Position numbers and translations under genes: made by a program. From NCBI RefSeq assembly GCF_021228795.1, contig NZ_CP089309.1, positions 1,178,001 through 1,242,000 on the forward strand: 64,000 nucleotides of DNA, in the 5' to 3' direction. Source of the stretch: Thiocapsa bogorovii. Its GTDB lineage: Bacteria; Pseudomonadota; Gammaproteobacteria; Chromatiales; Chromatiaceae. The notes under the pieces are model-generated. The model did no database searches. It saw only the letters and a list, made by a program, of their open reading frames with translations, and had not been told where the DNA came from. Each line of letters opens with the position of its first letter. The first letter of the stretch is position 1. Of this stretch, positions 51,820 to 61,930 are shown piece by piece.

Positions 51820-54556
51820 TTAAATCATCACTGGCCCCTCGCTGAGCTTGTCGCGGATGCGCTGCTCGGCCTCCTTCAGCCAGGCGGCAAGGTCGGTCTC
51901 ATCGGTGAGTGTTCGGCGCGGCAGGTCCACGCGCTGCACCTTGGGCTCCAGCAGCTTCGCGGCCTCCAGGCGGGCCTGCTCGAAGCGGCCCTTGAGCGCT
52001 TGGGTGCGGTCGGCCCATTGGGACAGCGCGCAGCGTTCCAGCTCGTCGAGGATGCGCTCCGGTGTAGACACGTCGACCGAGACGGTCTCGTTCAGGCCAT
52101 GCTTGGCGAGGATTGATTGGCACTGCTCGGCCGTGAGCGACTGCCAGTTGCTGTCCTGCTCCAGCGCGGCCAACTCGGCGTCGTAAGTGGTCCGATATGC
52201 CGCGACGTGGTGGTTGAGGCTGGTGCGCAGCAGGTCCACGGTCTTGTCCAACAGGGCCTGGACCGGGTCGTGGCCGGCGAGCAACGCCCGTTGTTTCTGG
52301 ATCTCCGCGGCCTCGCCTTGCAGCTCCTTGCAGGGTCCGAGGTCCTTGGCGTGGTCGAGCAGGTCCTGAAGCAGCGTCCAGACGGGCCAGCGTTTGGCGA
52401 TCTGCTGGCCGGTGGTCTGCCAATCCGCGCTGCCCTGGATCAAGGCATCGCGCTGGCTGAACAATTCGGCGAGGAGCGCGTTGCCGGCCAGGGCTTGCAG
52501 GTCGTCGATGCCTTTCTGATCGGGAAGCGCGGGCTTGGGGGCCTCGCCGCCGGCCTTTGCCACCAGCTCCCGCAGCACGCGCAGCAGCTCCGGCGCCCGC
52601 TCGATCTCGGTGCCGGGCTGACAGGTGACGCCGGCGGCCTGGAAGACCTTGCGGATCTGGATCTTCTGCACCGGGCTGATGGTGACGGTCTCGGGCTTGA
52701 AGGTGCTTTGGGTGATCTGGCGGCGCTCCAGCCCCTTGGCATCGACGGGTTTGGACAGGTTGTTCAGCGCGAGCACATGGCCGCTGGCGATCAGGGCATA
52801 GAGGGCGCCGTCGACGGCGTCTTGAGGCCAGCCGTAGGGCGGCGCCTTGAAGTGGTCGCGAACGTCGCTGCCCTTCTTGCCGGCGCCGAGTTGCTTGAGG
52901 ATGGCGGCGCAGACCGGGTGCTGATCGGTATCCGCGCTGTGCTTGATGGGCTGCAGGGGCTGGGTCTCGCCCTTGCGCGCGCGCTCGATGACCTTGTCCC
53001 AGCCGAGCTGATCGGCGGTGTCGAAGTCGCCGTACAAACGCACGATGGAGGCGCCGCCCGCGGCCTGGAGCTTGTCGGTGAGCTCGCTGCCATCGACGGT
53101 CTGCCCCCCGCCCTGGTAGACCTGGGCGCCGCGGACCACGGCCTTGACGATCTGGGCGATGCGCCGGGCCGCGTCGTTGCGGCGCGTCTCCATCGCGGAG
53201 CGGGCATCCTGGCCCTCGGGGGTGGCCGGAATGCCGCGGGTCTCCAGCGTGAGCTGGGCGGCCTTGTGCTCGATGATGGCGGAGCGCAGCTCATTGCGGC
53301 TCTGGGCCGGCAGGAAGACGAAGATCGACGAGCTGGTGGGGCCGGCGTTGCGGGCATCGCCCTTGATCTCGGCCTCGGAGCTGCTCCAGTCGTCGCGGAA
53401 CCAGGCATAGATCTGCTTGTCGGCGTCCGCCGGCAGGATGTCGTCGTAGCAAGGGGTGAGGGTGCGGGCCTCTTTGGTCTGCCCCTGGGTCAGGTGCACG
53501 CCCTTGAGCGCATCCCGGTAGGCGGCCTTGAACAGGTCGATGCGCTCCATCTCCAGGCGCTGGGTGTTGGCGGACAGCTCGGAGACCTGCTTGCGGTACT
53601 CGTCGTGCCAGGCGCTGCTCTCGGCGGTCTGCAGGCGGTACTCGGTGCCCGCCGGGGTGGCGATGGCCATGACCAGCCCGTCCTTGTCGTGCAGCGCGTC
53701 GAGCAGGGCCGGGATGCGTTTGCGCAGCGCACTGGAGCCGCCGGCGAGGTCCGTGACCAAGAGGTCCGCCAGGCTGTCCTCGGTGGCGCGCAGGCCGATG
53801 TCCGCCATCGGGTCGGTGGGCAATTTGCCGATCAAATAGACGAGCTTGAGCAGGCTGGCCTTGAGCCGAGCGTCATCGTCACCGGCGGCGAGCTTGCCGA
53901 TGCGGTCGTAGACCTCGCGCGACAGCAGCCCGGTCTGAAGCAGGTCGGTGCTGAGCTGGTCGTAGATGAAGTCGCCGGACACGACTTGGCCCAGCGGTTG
54001 CTCGGCCGTGGCGCAGGCGGCCTCGTGGACGATGCGCAGCTGGTTGCGCAGCTGCGAGATGGTGCCGGACTCGTCGAGCTTGTGCAGGACCTTCTCCCAG
54101 AACCGCCGGCGCACCGGCAGCAGCGGGTAGTCCGCGACCATGATCTGCTCGTCGTCGGTGGTGTGCTCGAGCTTGGTGCCGCGCAGGTGGCGTGAGACCT
54201 CGCCGAGGTTGTCGGTGAGCGCCTTCTGGATGGCGGGCACGGCGCTCTGCTGCTTCTGCAGGATGATCTTTCGGATGACGGCCTCGACGTCGGTGTCCGA
54301 GAGCTGCACCGGCACCGTGAACCGGCCCTTGATCTTTTGCAACGAGGGGGTGCCGGACATGGCGGTCTGGCCGGTGCCCACGAAAAGTAGACGGCCGCCG
54401 AAGTGCTTGCTGCAGGACTCGACCACCTCCTGAATGCTGTAGGCGCGGTCGCCGCTGTCGCCGATGAACTGCTGCACCTCGTCGAGGACGATGAGGGTGA
54501 GTGGAAAGACGTCTTCGTTGGTCAGCGCATCCTTGACGGCGCGGATCATCTCGTCG
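51820..54556 (-). pseudogene. brxC: brxC, 3' portion, separated by IS1380
   Basis: About 910 codons of BrxC downstream of the insertion: LTLIVLDEVQQFIGDSGDRAYSIQEVV (Walker B), LLFVGTGQTAMSGTP and LQKIKGRFTVPVQLSDTDVEAVIRKIIL, then a long helical region to the C terminus. Removing the IS and one TTAG copy joins it in frame to the 5' portion (reading VQDVSNDEMIRAV), giving about 1154 aa, normal for BrxC. An internal ATG at 54549 could give a fragment without Walker A. BrxC is the large AAA+ core ATPase of BREX. Confidence 0.93.
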
Positions 54557-54560
54557 TTAG

Positions 54561-56295
54561 CCCGAATATTTCATAAAAAAGGGCGACTCTCGTTCAACCC
54601 ATTGATAAAATGGCTGTTCCGCCAAGAACGCTTCGGAAGAAGCTAAACGAGGTCGCCCATGCCCGAGTCTACCCCGGAACAGCTGCGTTTTCCCCCGGTC
54701 GCCGGTTTCACGGTCCGCGGCGACTTCGACGGCGGCGCCATGTCGTCTGACTTTGGCCCCATGATTCTGCGCGGGGTTGATCGGCAGATCGGCCTGACCG
54801 AGCGGTTGAGCGCAGCGATCGATGATTGGCGCCATCCGTCCTACACCACCCATCCGATGCGTGAGCTGATCGCGCAACGGGTCTACCAGATCGCCTGTGC
54901 TTACGAAGACGGCAACGACGCCAATGCGCTGCGCCGTGATGCGCTGTTCAAGCTGGGGCTGGAGCGCAAGCCGCTGGATGCGACGACGGACCTGGCCAGC
55001 GGGCCGACCTTCTCGCGTTTGGAGAATGGGGTCGGCGCGCGCGACCTCTACCGCATGGCGCAGGCCTTCGTCGAGGCCTTCATCGCCAGCTACCCGAAGG
55101 CGCCGCAGGTGATCGTGCTCGATATGGACCACTCCGAAGACGCCACCCATGGCCAGCAGGAGTTCGCGTTCTACAATCATCACTACGGCAACCATTGCTA
55201 CTTGCCGCTGTTTCTCTTCGAGGGCCTCTCGGGGAAGTTCATCACCGCGGTGCTGCGTCCCGGCAAGCGCCCCACCGGCGCCGAGAACGCGATGATCCTC
55301 AAGCGCGTGCTCAAGCGGCTGCGGGCCGCGTGGCCACGCACACGCATCATCCTGCGCGGCGACGGACACTTCTCCAACCCCGAGTTGATGGCCTTGGCGA
55401 TGGCCGATCCGTTGACGGATTTCATCTTCGGCCTGGCGGGTAACCGGGCTCTCACGCCACGGGCCGAGCCGTTCTTGGCCGACGCCCGCAAGCTCCATGC
55501 GCTGCGCATCGAGAACGCCCGGCGCGCCGACGCCGACGTACCCGAGCGGACCCGCACCTACCACGAGGTTGACTACCGTGCCGGTTCCTGGCCCGGCGCG
55601 TGTCGGACCATCCTCAAAGCCGAGGTGACGGCGCGCGGCGACAACCTCCGCTTCGTCGTCACCTCCTTGGACTTGCCCAGTCCCGAGTGCGTCTACCGCG
55701 ATCTGTACTGCGCGCGCGGCCAGGACGAGAACTTCATCAAAATGATCAAGAACGATCTGGCCAGCGATCGCACTTCCGACAGCACCTTCTTGGCCAATCA
55801 GATGCGCTTGTTCTTCTCCTGCGCCGCTTACGTCTTGCACCAAACGCTGCGCACCGAGGTCCTCGTCGGCACGGAACTGGCCAACGCCCAGCCTGCCACC
55901 GTGATCATCAAACTGTTCAAGCTCGCCGTGCGCGTGGTGCAGTACAAAGACCGCGTGCGCCTGCACCTGCCCTCGAGCTGTCCGGTCAAGACGCTGTTGC
56001 AGCAGGTCACCGAGAGGCTCTTCAACGCGCAGCCCCGGGCGGCGCCCGCCTAGACGCACATACATCCCCGCACGGGGATTTCAGCACGCGCACGACGACT
56101 ATGCCCACCTCGGGCAGGGCATCGTACGCCTGCGCGGCGACAAAACTACTCGTGCCCCGTTGATCAAGCCCGTTGCCGCTCGGTATTTCCACCATTCAAC
56201 CCCCGCGGCGTCCCGGTCATCGCCCTCGGTGACGCCCAGCGCCGCGCAAATCCGCGAGGCCAGTGTCGGCTGTGTCGGTTTATGAAACATCCGGG
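54561..56295 (+). mobile_element. IS1380-family insertion sequence, copy 2 (inside brxC)
   Basis: 1735 bp, with the same ends as copy 1 (left CCCGAATATTTCATAAA, right end reading inward CCCGGATGTTTCATAAA) and a 4-bp duplication TTAG at 54557-54560 and 56296-56299. It is opposite in orientation to copy 1, about 33 kb apart. One extra C and at least one substitution distinguish it from copy 1. Confidence 0.97.
54659..56053 (+). CDS. IS1380-family transposase, 464-aa form
   Basis: Identical to the copy-1 transposase through residue ~457 except for Val to Ala in LKAEVTARGD. An extra C near 56034 (CCCC against CCC) ends the protein at RAAPA. The DDE-type core (LDMDHSED, RGDGHF) is complete. Its length is within the usual range for IS1380 transposases, so this may be the functional form and the extended copy-1 protein the variant. 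Confidence 0.93.
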   Translation: MPESTPEQLRFPPVAGFTVRGDFDGGAMSSDFGPMILRGVDRQIGLTERLSAAIDDWRHPSYTTHPMRELIAQRVYQIACAYEDGNDANALRRDALFKLGLERKPLDATTDLASGPTFSRLENGVGARDLYRMAQAFVEAFIASYPKAPQVIVLDMDHSEDATHGQQEFAFYNHHYGNHCYLPLFLFEGLSGKFITAVLRPGKRPTGAENAMILKRVLKRLRAAWPRTRIILRGDGHFSNPELMALAMADPLTDFIFGLAGNRALTPRAEPFLADARKLHALRIENARRADADVPERTRTYHEVDYRAGSWPGACRTILKAEVTARGDNLRFVVTSLDLPSPECVYRDLYCARGQDENFIKMIKNDLASDRTSDSTFLANQMRLFFSCAAYVLHQTLRTEVLVGTELANAQPATVIIKLFKLAVRVVQYKDRVRLHLPSSCPVKTLLQQVTERLFNAQPRAAPA

Positions 56296-57023
56296 TTAGA
56301 GACGTCCTGGACCTCGGGGTACTGGGCGATGAGGCGGTCGCCGACGTGTAGGACGTCCGGCGCCAGCTCGGGCTTGGCCGCCAACAGGGCGGCGTGCAGG
56401 TCGTCAGAGACAAAAAGCTCCGGCAGCTCCCGCTCCAAGCTCGTGCCATTCTTCGCAAGGGTCGCCTCGACCGCTTCGAGCATTCCCTCCCGCTTGAGCC
56501 AGAGGACTAGGCGCGCCTGGTTGTATTTCTCCGGCAGGCCGGCGGACTTGAAGACGATGCCGAGCAGGGCGAGGCGGACATTGTTGCCGGCGCCGGAGCC
56601 CAGCTTGCCGGAGGCGGCGTGCAGGCCGCCGTAGCGCTTGCTCTGGTTGTTCAGCTCCCGGAGGTGGTCCTTGATGTCGGTCGGCAGTCTGGCGATGCTG
56701 CGCGCCGTGGCGCCATCGTCGAAGACGCCGTCCACCCACAGGGCGCGCAGCATCTTGGCCAGGTGCGACTTGCCGCTGCCGTAGAAGCCGCTGATCCAGA
56801 CGCCGGGCTGCTCGGGGGCTTGCCCGAGATTGCCGAGATAGATCTCCAGGATCTTCTGCAGGCCCTTGGCGTATTCGCCGTCGCAGACGAAGGTGTCCAG
56901 TTCGTAGCGGAGGATCTCCAGCGCGGCCTGGGAGCGATCCTCCGAGACCTCGGCGACGCCGTTGTTGATCAGCCGATTGGCGAGGGGGTCCTTGCTGTAG
57001 ATGTCGCGATTGTGCATGGTCAT
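56296..57023 (-). pseudogene. brxC: brxC, 5' portion, separated by IS1380
   Basis: About 242 codons from the ATG at 57023 (MTMHNRDIYSKDP). It contains the BrxC N-terminal LINNGVAEVSEDRSQAALEILRYELDTFVCDGEYAKGL and Walker A in VWISGFYGSGKSHLAK (residues ~76-90). The frame runs into the IS and stops after six foreign codons. It follows brxB after 9 nt. Confidence 0.93.
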
Positions 57024-57032
57024 CTCCCTGAT

Positions 57033-57581
57033 TCAGTCCGTCGTGATGGCATGCGCCAGATAGCCCCAGCCATCGCGTGCGTCCAACAGCCGGTAGGTCT
57101 TGTCCTCCACCTCGCCGGGAAAAAAGACGACTAACCGGCCATTGATGGCGGAGGCGGCCTGGTCGACGACAGTCGAGACGCTGGAGACGCCAAACAGGGC
57201 TCCGACCCCAGCCATCGCAACGACGTCATTCGCTGAAGCCTGCTCGATGTGCGCGCTGGTCCTCTCGACCAGGTGTTTGGTGAACTCGGTCAGCCGGCCC
57301 TCGGGGTACCCGGCCAGCAGCTCCGGGCGGCGGAAGTATTTGTCGCGGTAACGCTGGGCGGCCATCCACTGCGGGAAGGCGTCGGTCAGATCGAGCAGGC
57401 TCCAGCCGTGGCCGGCGTCGCGTGTGCGAAGCTCGAACTCGTCGATGTAGACCCGAAATTTCAGCTCGTCCGCCGGCGGGTAGACGACGAAGATCACGCG
57501 TTCGATGCCGGACAGACCCTCGGGCCAAGGCGTGGCGATGTGCTCCGCGTAGCGTTCGACGAGACGGTCAAGCCTGCTCAC
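57033..57581 (-). CDS. brxB: BREX protein BrxB (DUF1788)
   Basis: 182 aa, GTG start at 57581 overlapping brxA by 14 nt. BrxB landmarks: VIFVVYPPADELKFRVYIDEFELRT, SLLDLTDAFPQWM, VVAMAGVGALFGVSSVSTVVDQ and GRLVVFFPGEVEDKTYRLLDARDGWGYLA. It is a small core component of type 1 BREX of uncertain activity. Intact. Confidence 0.95.
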   Translation of the reverse strand: MSRLDRLVERYAEHIATPWPEGLSGIERVIFVVYPPADELKFRVYIDEFELRTRDAGHGWSLLDLTDAFPQWMAAQRYRDKYFRRPELLAGYPEGRLTEFTKHLVERTSAHIEQASANDVVAMAGVGALFGVSSVSTVVDQAASAINGRLVVFFPGEVEDKTYRLLDARDGWGYLAHAITTD

Positions 57582-58335
57582 TGAGCCACTCCTGTTCCTG
57601 CTCGGTCAGATAGTCCGGGAAGCGGACCTCCATGACGCTGCCGGTGCGGCGAAACACCAACAGGCCGCGCTGCGCCGCGGCCTGCGTTAGCTCGATCAGC
57701 CGTTCCTCGGGGAGATCGAGCACGCGGACCCAGTCGCTGGTGAAAAGGCGGCGTGCGAGACGACCCTCTAGATAGCCTAGGAACAGCGCAAAGGTCACGT
57801 TCGCCGGGGTGATCACCGGGTGCGACCTGGTCTTGTTGACGTGTCCAGTCAGGTAGCCGGCTCGGGTCCAGGTGCCGTTGATATTCTGGGCGAACGACTT
57901 CAGCGATGCAGCTGTGAAACGCCCCTCATCCGATTCAGACAGCAACCGCTCAATCGCCTCGCGCTCGAAACGCTGTCCCTCTGGCGTCGCAAGAACCGAT
58001 GACACACTGTCGCGCAGCAGTGCGTCGCGGGTGAGAGCCATTTGCAGGGCGAAGACGGGCTGTCCGTCCCGATCCTGAGCCCACAGCTCACGAAAGATCC
58101 GGAACAGGCAGGTTCCAGGGTCCAGGATGTACAGGTTGCGCAGGTGTCGGAAGGTGAACTTGCGCGCATTGAGCGTCGGCTTGTCGAGCACGTTCTCCTC
58201 GACGACAGCCGTGCGGTAGTCGTCCCGCACCCATTCATCTTTTGCGACTTCGAGAAGACGCTGAAGCTCGGACAGCATCATCGTCCGCGCCGCGTGGGCG
58301 CCGCCCTTGCCGAACTTGAAACCGAACCGAATCAT
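57568..58335 (-). CDS. brxA: BREX protein BrxA (DUF1819-like)
   Basis: 255 aa from the ATG at 58335 (MIRFGFKFGKGGAHAARTMML); a TTG at 58362 is the only longer start. It has YRTAVVEENVLDKPTLNARKFTFRHLRNLYILDP, ALQMALTRDALLRDSV and LTGHVNKTRSHPVITPANVTFALFLGYLEGR, followed by a C-terminal winged-helix-like region. BrxA binds DNA in characterised type 1 systems. First gene of the BREX operon. Intact. Confidence 0.93.
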   Translation of the reverse strand: MIRFGFKFGKGGAHAARTMMLSELQRLLEVAKDEWVRDDYRTAVVEENVLDKPTLNARKFTFRHLRNLYILDPGTCLFRIFRELWAQDRDGQPVFALQMALTRDALLRDSVSSVLATPEGQRFEREAIERLLSESDEGRFTAASLKSFAQNINGTWTRAGYLTGHVNKTRSHPVITPANVTFALFLGYLEGRLARRLFTSDWVRVLDLPEERLIELTQAAAQRGLLVFRRTGSVMEVRFPDYLTEQEQEWLSEQA

Positions 58336-58349
58336 CTGTTCGGGGTGGT

Positions 58350-58673
58350 CTACCGAAAACAATCGTACACTCCGTCAGAACTGCCGCCAGGCCGTTTTCG
58401 CTGTCGCAAGCCTTGCAACAGGTCCTCCGGAACATAGGCATCCCGCTGTGCAGCCCAGTCTGCGCATTGGAATCTGCAACTGACACCGACAATGACCAGA
58501 CGAGCCCGGTTGGTGGGGAGCAACATCTGCTCGGCGAGGTTGCCGTCCGACCCCTTGAAGTAGACGGTGAGCGCATCGGTGCCGACCGGCTCGACACTGA
58601 CGACGCGGACGATATCGTTGGGGTCGAGCCCGGCGAGCTGCGCGTCCTTTGTGATGGCTTCCAGCTGGAGCAT
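58350..58673 (-). pseudogene. Remnant of a helicase N terminus upstream of brxA
   Basis: From the ATG at 58673 about 60 codons look like the start of a large Snf2-type/DEAD helicase found in defence loci (MLQLEAITKDAQLAGLDPND, VVSVEPVGTDALTVYFKGSDG, AEQMLLPTNRARLVIV). The sequence then loses resemblance and stops at 58350, with no helicase motifs. It ends 15 bp before the brxA start. It is a deletion scar; the exact helicase family is uncertain. Confidence 0.6.
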
Positions 58674-58739
58674 GGATGGTAGGTCCCGATTCCGTTGGGT
58701 CGTCTTGAGCACAGTGACAGTTCGCGGAGCGATCATACT

Positions 58740-59247
58740 CGCACCGTGCCGAGTCCGTCGGGATGCGTTTGCAACGCCGCGTGTTCCTTGGACCGGATTC
58801 TCCGGTTCAGCCGAGGCATAGCGGCGCCTCGTGCTTGATCCGCGATGCTGGCGGCGCCCTCGTTATCGTTCATCCGCCAAGCCCTAGCTGGACCGCAGGT
58901 TGCTGCAAAAGTGGTGGACGAATCCGGTAGGGGCAGCGCGGATTGCTCTGATGAATTCTCGTGGAATAACAGTGAACGACAACCACAGGTCGTCGGGATT
59001 CGTGCTCCTGGGCAGCCGGTTTACTCGCACAGGCAGCGGGGTGCGCATCGGCTCCAAAATTTTTTCCGTCAATGGACCCGCAGGCCAGACCAGATAATGG
59101 AAGACGCCGCAACCTATTGCTTTAAATCACTTCTTTTCATTCCGTCTCGCCACTATCCAGCGGCAACGATAATGGAGTCTTCGCGCAGGCGCTGCTGCCG
59201 GGACGGCTTTCCAGTACGCCGCGGGGCACGTGCCGCGAGATGCGCCC
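58740..59247. other. Intergenic region upstream of the BREX operon
   Basis: 508 bp between the helicase remnant and the hepT-like gene. It must include the promoter of the BREX unit if the remnant is transcribed with it. Short frames have no recognisable product, no clear hairpin was found, and no BrxR-type regulator gene is present. Confidence 0.5.
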
Positions 59248-59727
59248 CTATCGCAACTCATCCAATCCATCCAGGAAGGCCAAAACCTGCTCTCGGACCA
59301 AACTCAGCGTCGTCTCGAAGCGGAGCGCCACCAGCCGCTCGCGCTCCCAATCCAGCTCGAACGAGTAGGGGTTGCGGAACACATGACGAAAGCCGCGAAA
59401 ATCCTGTAAGAGCCGGTACAGCTCATCATCGATGACCGCCGGTCGGTAGCCCTCGACACTCAGCTTCATGCGGCGCAGCAGCTCGGCATGCCACGTGTCC
59501 GTGCCGATGTCGTTCTCGAAGAAGGCCGCGATGCGCCGAAACATGTTCTCGCAGCCGCTGTAGAAATTGTGCAGCAAGTAGCCGATGGCGCCTCGGTCGT
59601 AGACGGAGATCTCGGCGGGCTGCAGGTCGAGCTTTTCGCGGACCGTGGCGAAGACCCGCGCCAACGCTTCGAGCTTGGCCAACTCGTCTTCGATGTCGGC
59701 GCGCAGCAGTGCGATGTTATGCGGCAT
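59248..59727 (-). CDS. HepT-like HEPN toxin
   Basis: 159 aa, all-helical. It has YDRGAIGYLLHNFYSGCENMFRRIAAFFENDIG and the HEPN core LLQDFRGFRHVFRNPYSFELDWERERL. In relatives the latter reads RHxFRHxY; here the second His is Asn, so the RNase motif may be altered. Pairs with the nucleotidyltransferase gene upstream, which it overlaps by 11 nt. Confidence 0.85.
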   Translation of the reverse strand: MPHNIALLRADIEDELAKLEALARVFATVREKLDLQPAEISVYDRGAIGYLLHNFYSGCENMFRRIAAFFENDIGTDTWHAELLRRMKLSVEGYRPAVIDDELYRLLQDFRGFRHVFRNPYSFELDWERERLVALRFETTLSLVREQVLAFLDGLDELR

Positions 59728-60130
59728 AGATCAGCTTGCCCCGCGCAATGGCCTTGGAGACAAAACGAGCGTCATCGGACTCGGTGTGGAGATCGATCGG
59801 GCGCCCGAAGGTCTCTTCCAGATCGCGCCGCAACGCCCAGTAGTCGGCAGGGTCCGTTCCCAACACGACCAAATCGATGTCCGAGCGCGCGTGAGCCCGG
59901 CCTTCGACCAATGAACCGAACGCGATGGCTCTAGTCGCGCGGTAGCGGCGAAATACCGCTGCACCCTCGCGTTCGACCTGCTCCCGCAATCGTGCGGACA
60001 GACTCGCGGACTCATTGCGCTGCGCGTCCCGACGCGCCTTGAGTGCGCTGTAGTCGAAGCGGCGCGGGGTAACTGTTCGTCCGCGTGAGGCGCGATCCGA
60101 TGCTGGCGGGTGCGGGTGTGTCATGTGCAT
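59717..60130 (-). CDS. MntA-like nucleotidyltransferase antitoxin
   Basis: 137 aa from the ATG at 60130 (60124 also possible). It has the minimal nucleotidyltransferase motif G-S-x10-D-x-D exactly (GSLVEGRAHARSDIDLVVLG). In HepT/MntA pairs it AMPylates the toxin. An IS3-type element begins 43 bp upstream and may have displaced its promoter. Confidence 0.9.
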   Translation of the reverse strand: MHMTHPHPPASDRASRGRTVTPRRFDYSALKARRDAQRNESASLSARLREQVEREGAAVFRRYRATRAIAFGSLVEGRAHARSDIDLVVLGTDPADYWALRRDLEETFGRPIDLHTESDDARFVSKAIARGKLIYAA

Positions 60131-60172
60131 TGACAATGGGTTGGTTTGAGCGACGCTTCCAATGGCGGTAAG

Positions 60173-61930
60173 TGTCAAGGTAGTTGTCGCATCAATCATG
60201 TCATGTTCGTGTCGGCCTTCTCCTGTTCACGAGGGGGTTTTCCCGGGTTGAGCAAGACCGAAGCGGGCGGCGTCCAATTGCGGGTGGGTCCGGACCAGCG
60301 CGTCGGGTTGTCGTCTCTGGCGGCTTGATAGAGCGCGTCGCGCCGTGCCAGCAGGTCGACATCCTCGCCGCGATGGCGCTGTGCCGGGGTGACGAACTTC
60401 AGCGCGCTGTGCAGGTGGATGGTGTTGTACCAGGCGGTGAATGTCGTCATCCAGCGGCGTGCCGCCTCGACGCCGTCGAAGGGATCGGAGGGAAGTCCGG
60501 GCGACCCTTGACGGTGTTGAACAGCGACTCCGAGTAGGGGTTGTCGTTGCTCACGGCCGGGCGACTGAAGGACGGCACGACCCCGAGGCGCTGGAGCATC
60601 ACCAGCATGGTGGCGCCTTTCATCGGCGAGCCGTTGTCCGAGTGCAGGACCAGTGTGCCCGGGTGCACGCCTTCGCGCAGGTAGGCCTTGTGCAGGACGC
60701 TGGCGGCGTGCGCGGCGGACTCCTGCGGGTAGACCTCCCAGCCGACGATCTTGCGGCTGTAGACATCCATGATCAGGTACAGATAGAAGAACATCCCCTG
60801 CACGGTACTGGCCAGGTAGGTGATGTCCCAGCTCCAAACCCGATTCGGCCCGGTCGCCTCCAGCGGCTGCGGGCGCACCCGTGTCGGCGCCTTGGCGCGA
60901 CCGCGGCGGGCGAGCTGCCCGGCGTCGCGCAGCACGCGGTAGAAGGTCGACTCGGATCCCAGGTAGCAGCCCTCGTCGGCCAGCGCCGGGACGATCTGAT
61001 GCGGACTCAAGCTCGCGAACCTGGGCGCGTTGGCGGCTGTGAGGACGGCTTGTCGCTCGTGGGGCGAGAGCCGATTGGCCGGGGTGCGTACCGCGCCTTC
61101 GGTCCGGTGCTCGCGCGTGCGCCCGTCGCCGCCGATCGCCCCGTCGCGACGCCAGCGCTGCAGGGTGCGCTCGGACAGCCCCACGGCGGCGCAGGCGCGA
61201 CTCAGGCGGGCGCCCTCGGCACAGGCTTGGGCGATGTACTCGCTCACTTGTACGCGCCGCTCATAGGCGAGCGAGCGTCCTCTGGCTCCTCCCAGATCGC
61301 CCGGACTTTTTTGGAGCACCAGCAACGTGGCGGCTTCGGCCAAGGCCCGGTCCTTGCGCTGCAACTCCCGACCCAGGCGCACGATCTCCGCCTGCTCGGC
61401 GCGCCGCTCGGCCCGCTCGGTCGTGCTCGTCAGCGGCGCATTGGCCTGCTGGCAGGTCGTGCGCCACGCGCTGATCTGCTCGGCGAACAGGCCCTTGCGC
61501 CGACAGTACGCGCCCAGCTCCAACTCATTGAGGGTGGCGGTCTCCATCACCACGGCAAACTTCTCCTCGCTGCCGAGCGTCCCGGCAGGCACCGTCGATG
61601 CCCGTGGTCGACGCGCCCGACCCAACGCCTCGCGCCGCCAGCCGTAGAGGGTGTCGCGCGGGATGCCGGTTTGCGCGGCCAACTGCGGGACGCCGACGTT
61701 GTTGGGCGGCAGTAGCTTCGTCAGGATGCTGTCTTTCAGTTCGCTCGAATAGGTTGTCATGTCGCTCGCCTTCTCATGCCTCGGGGCGCTTGCGCCGCGC
61801 CCTCCGGGGTCAGCCGTCAGTCGCCCTTCGGGCTCCTTCCCGGCTGACCCCGGAGGGCGCAAAGCCCCGGGTCGGTGATGCCCCATCCTCCCACACATTC
61901 TCCCAAAGGGAGGCGACATCTATCCTGACA
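60173..61930 (-). mobile_element. IS3-family-like insertion sequence, degenerate
   Basis: About 1758 bp. The ends are imperfect inverted repeats: TGTCAAGGTAGTTGTCGC at the left and, read inward, TGTCAGGATAGATGTCGC at the right, 17 of 21 positions matching over the longer alignment. The TG...CA ends are usual for IS3-type elements. No target duplication is evident. Confidence 0.85.
60196..61760 (-). pseudogene. IS3-type transposase, frameshifted
   Basis: Starts at the ATG at 61760 (MTTYSSELKDSILTKLLPP, helix-turn-helix, then a coiled segment). The rve/DDE domain has VWSWDITYL, LHSDNGSPM and NPYSESLF. A one-base deletion near 60490, after GRPDFP, moves the frame. The true C terminus (SDPFDGVEAARRWMTTFTAWYN, LHSALKFVTP) continues in another frame to 60196. 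No slippery site explains this, so the gene is probably dead. Confidence 0.88.

Noticed and set aside
60480-60500. Programmed frameshift in the IS3-type transposase
   Set aside because: IS3 programmed slippage occurs between orfA and orfB at A-rich sites; this break is inside the DDE domain and has no slippery sequence.
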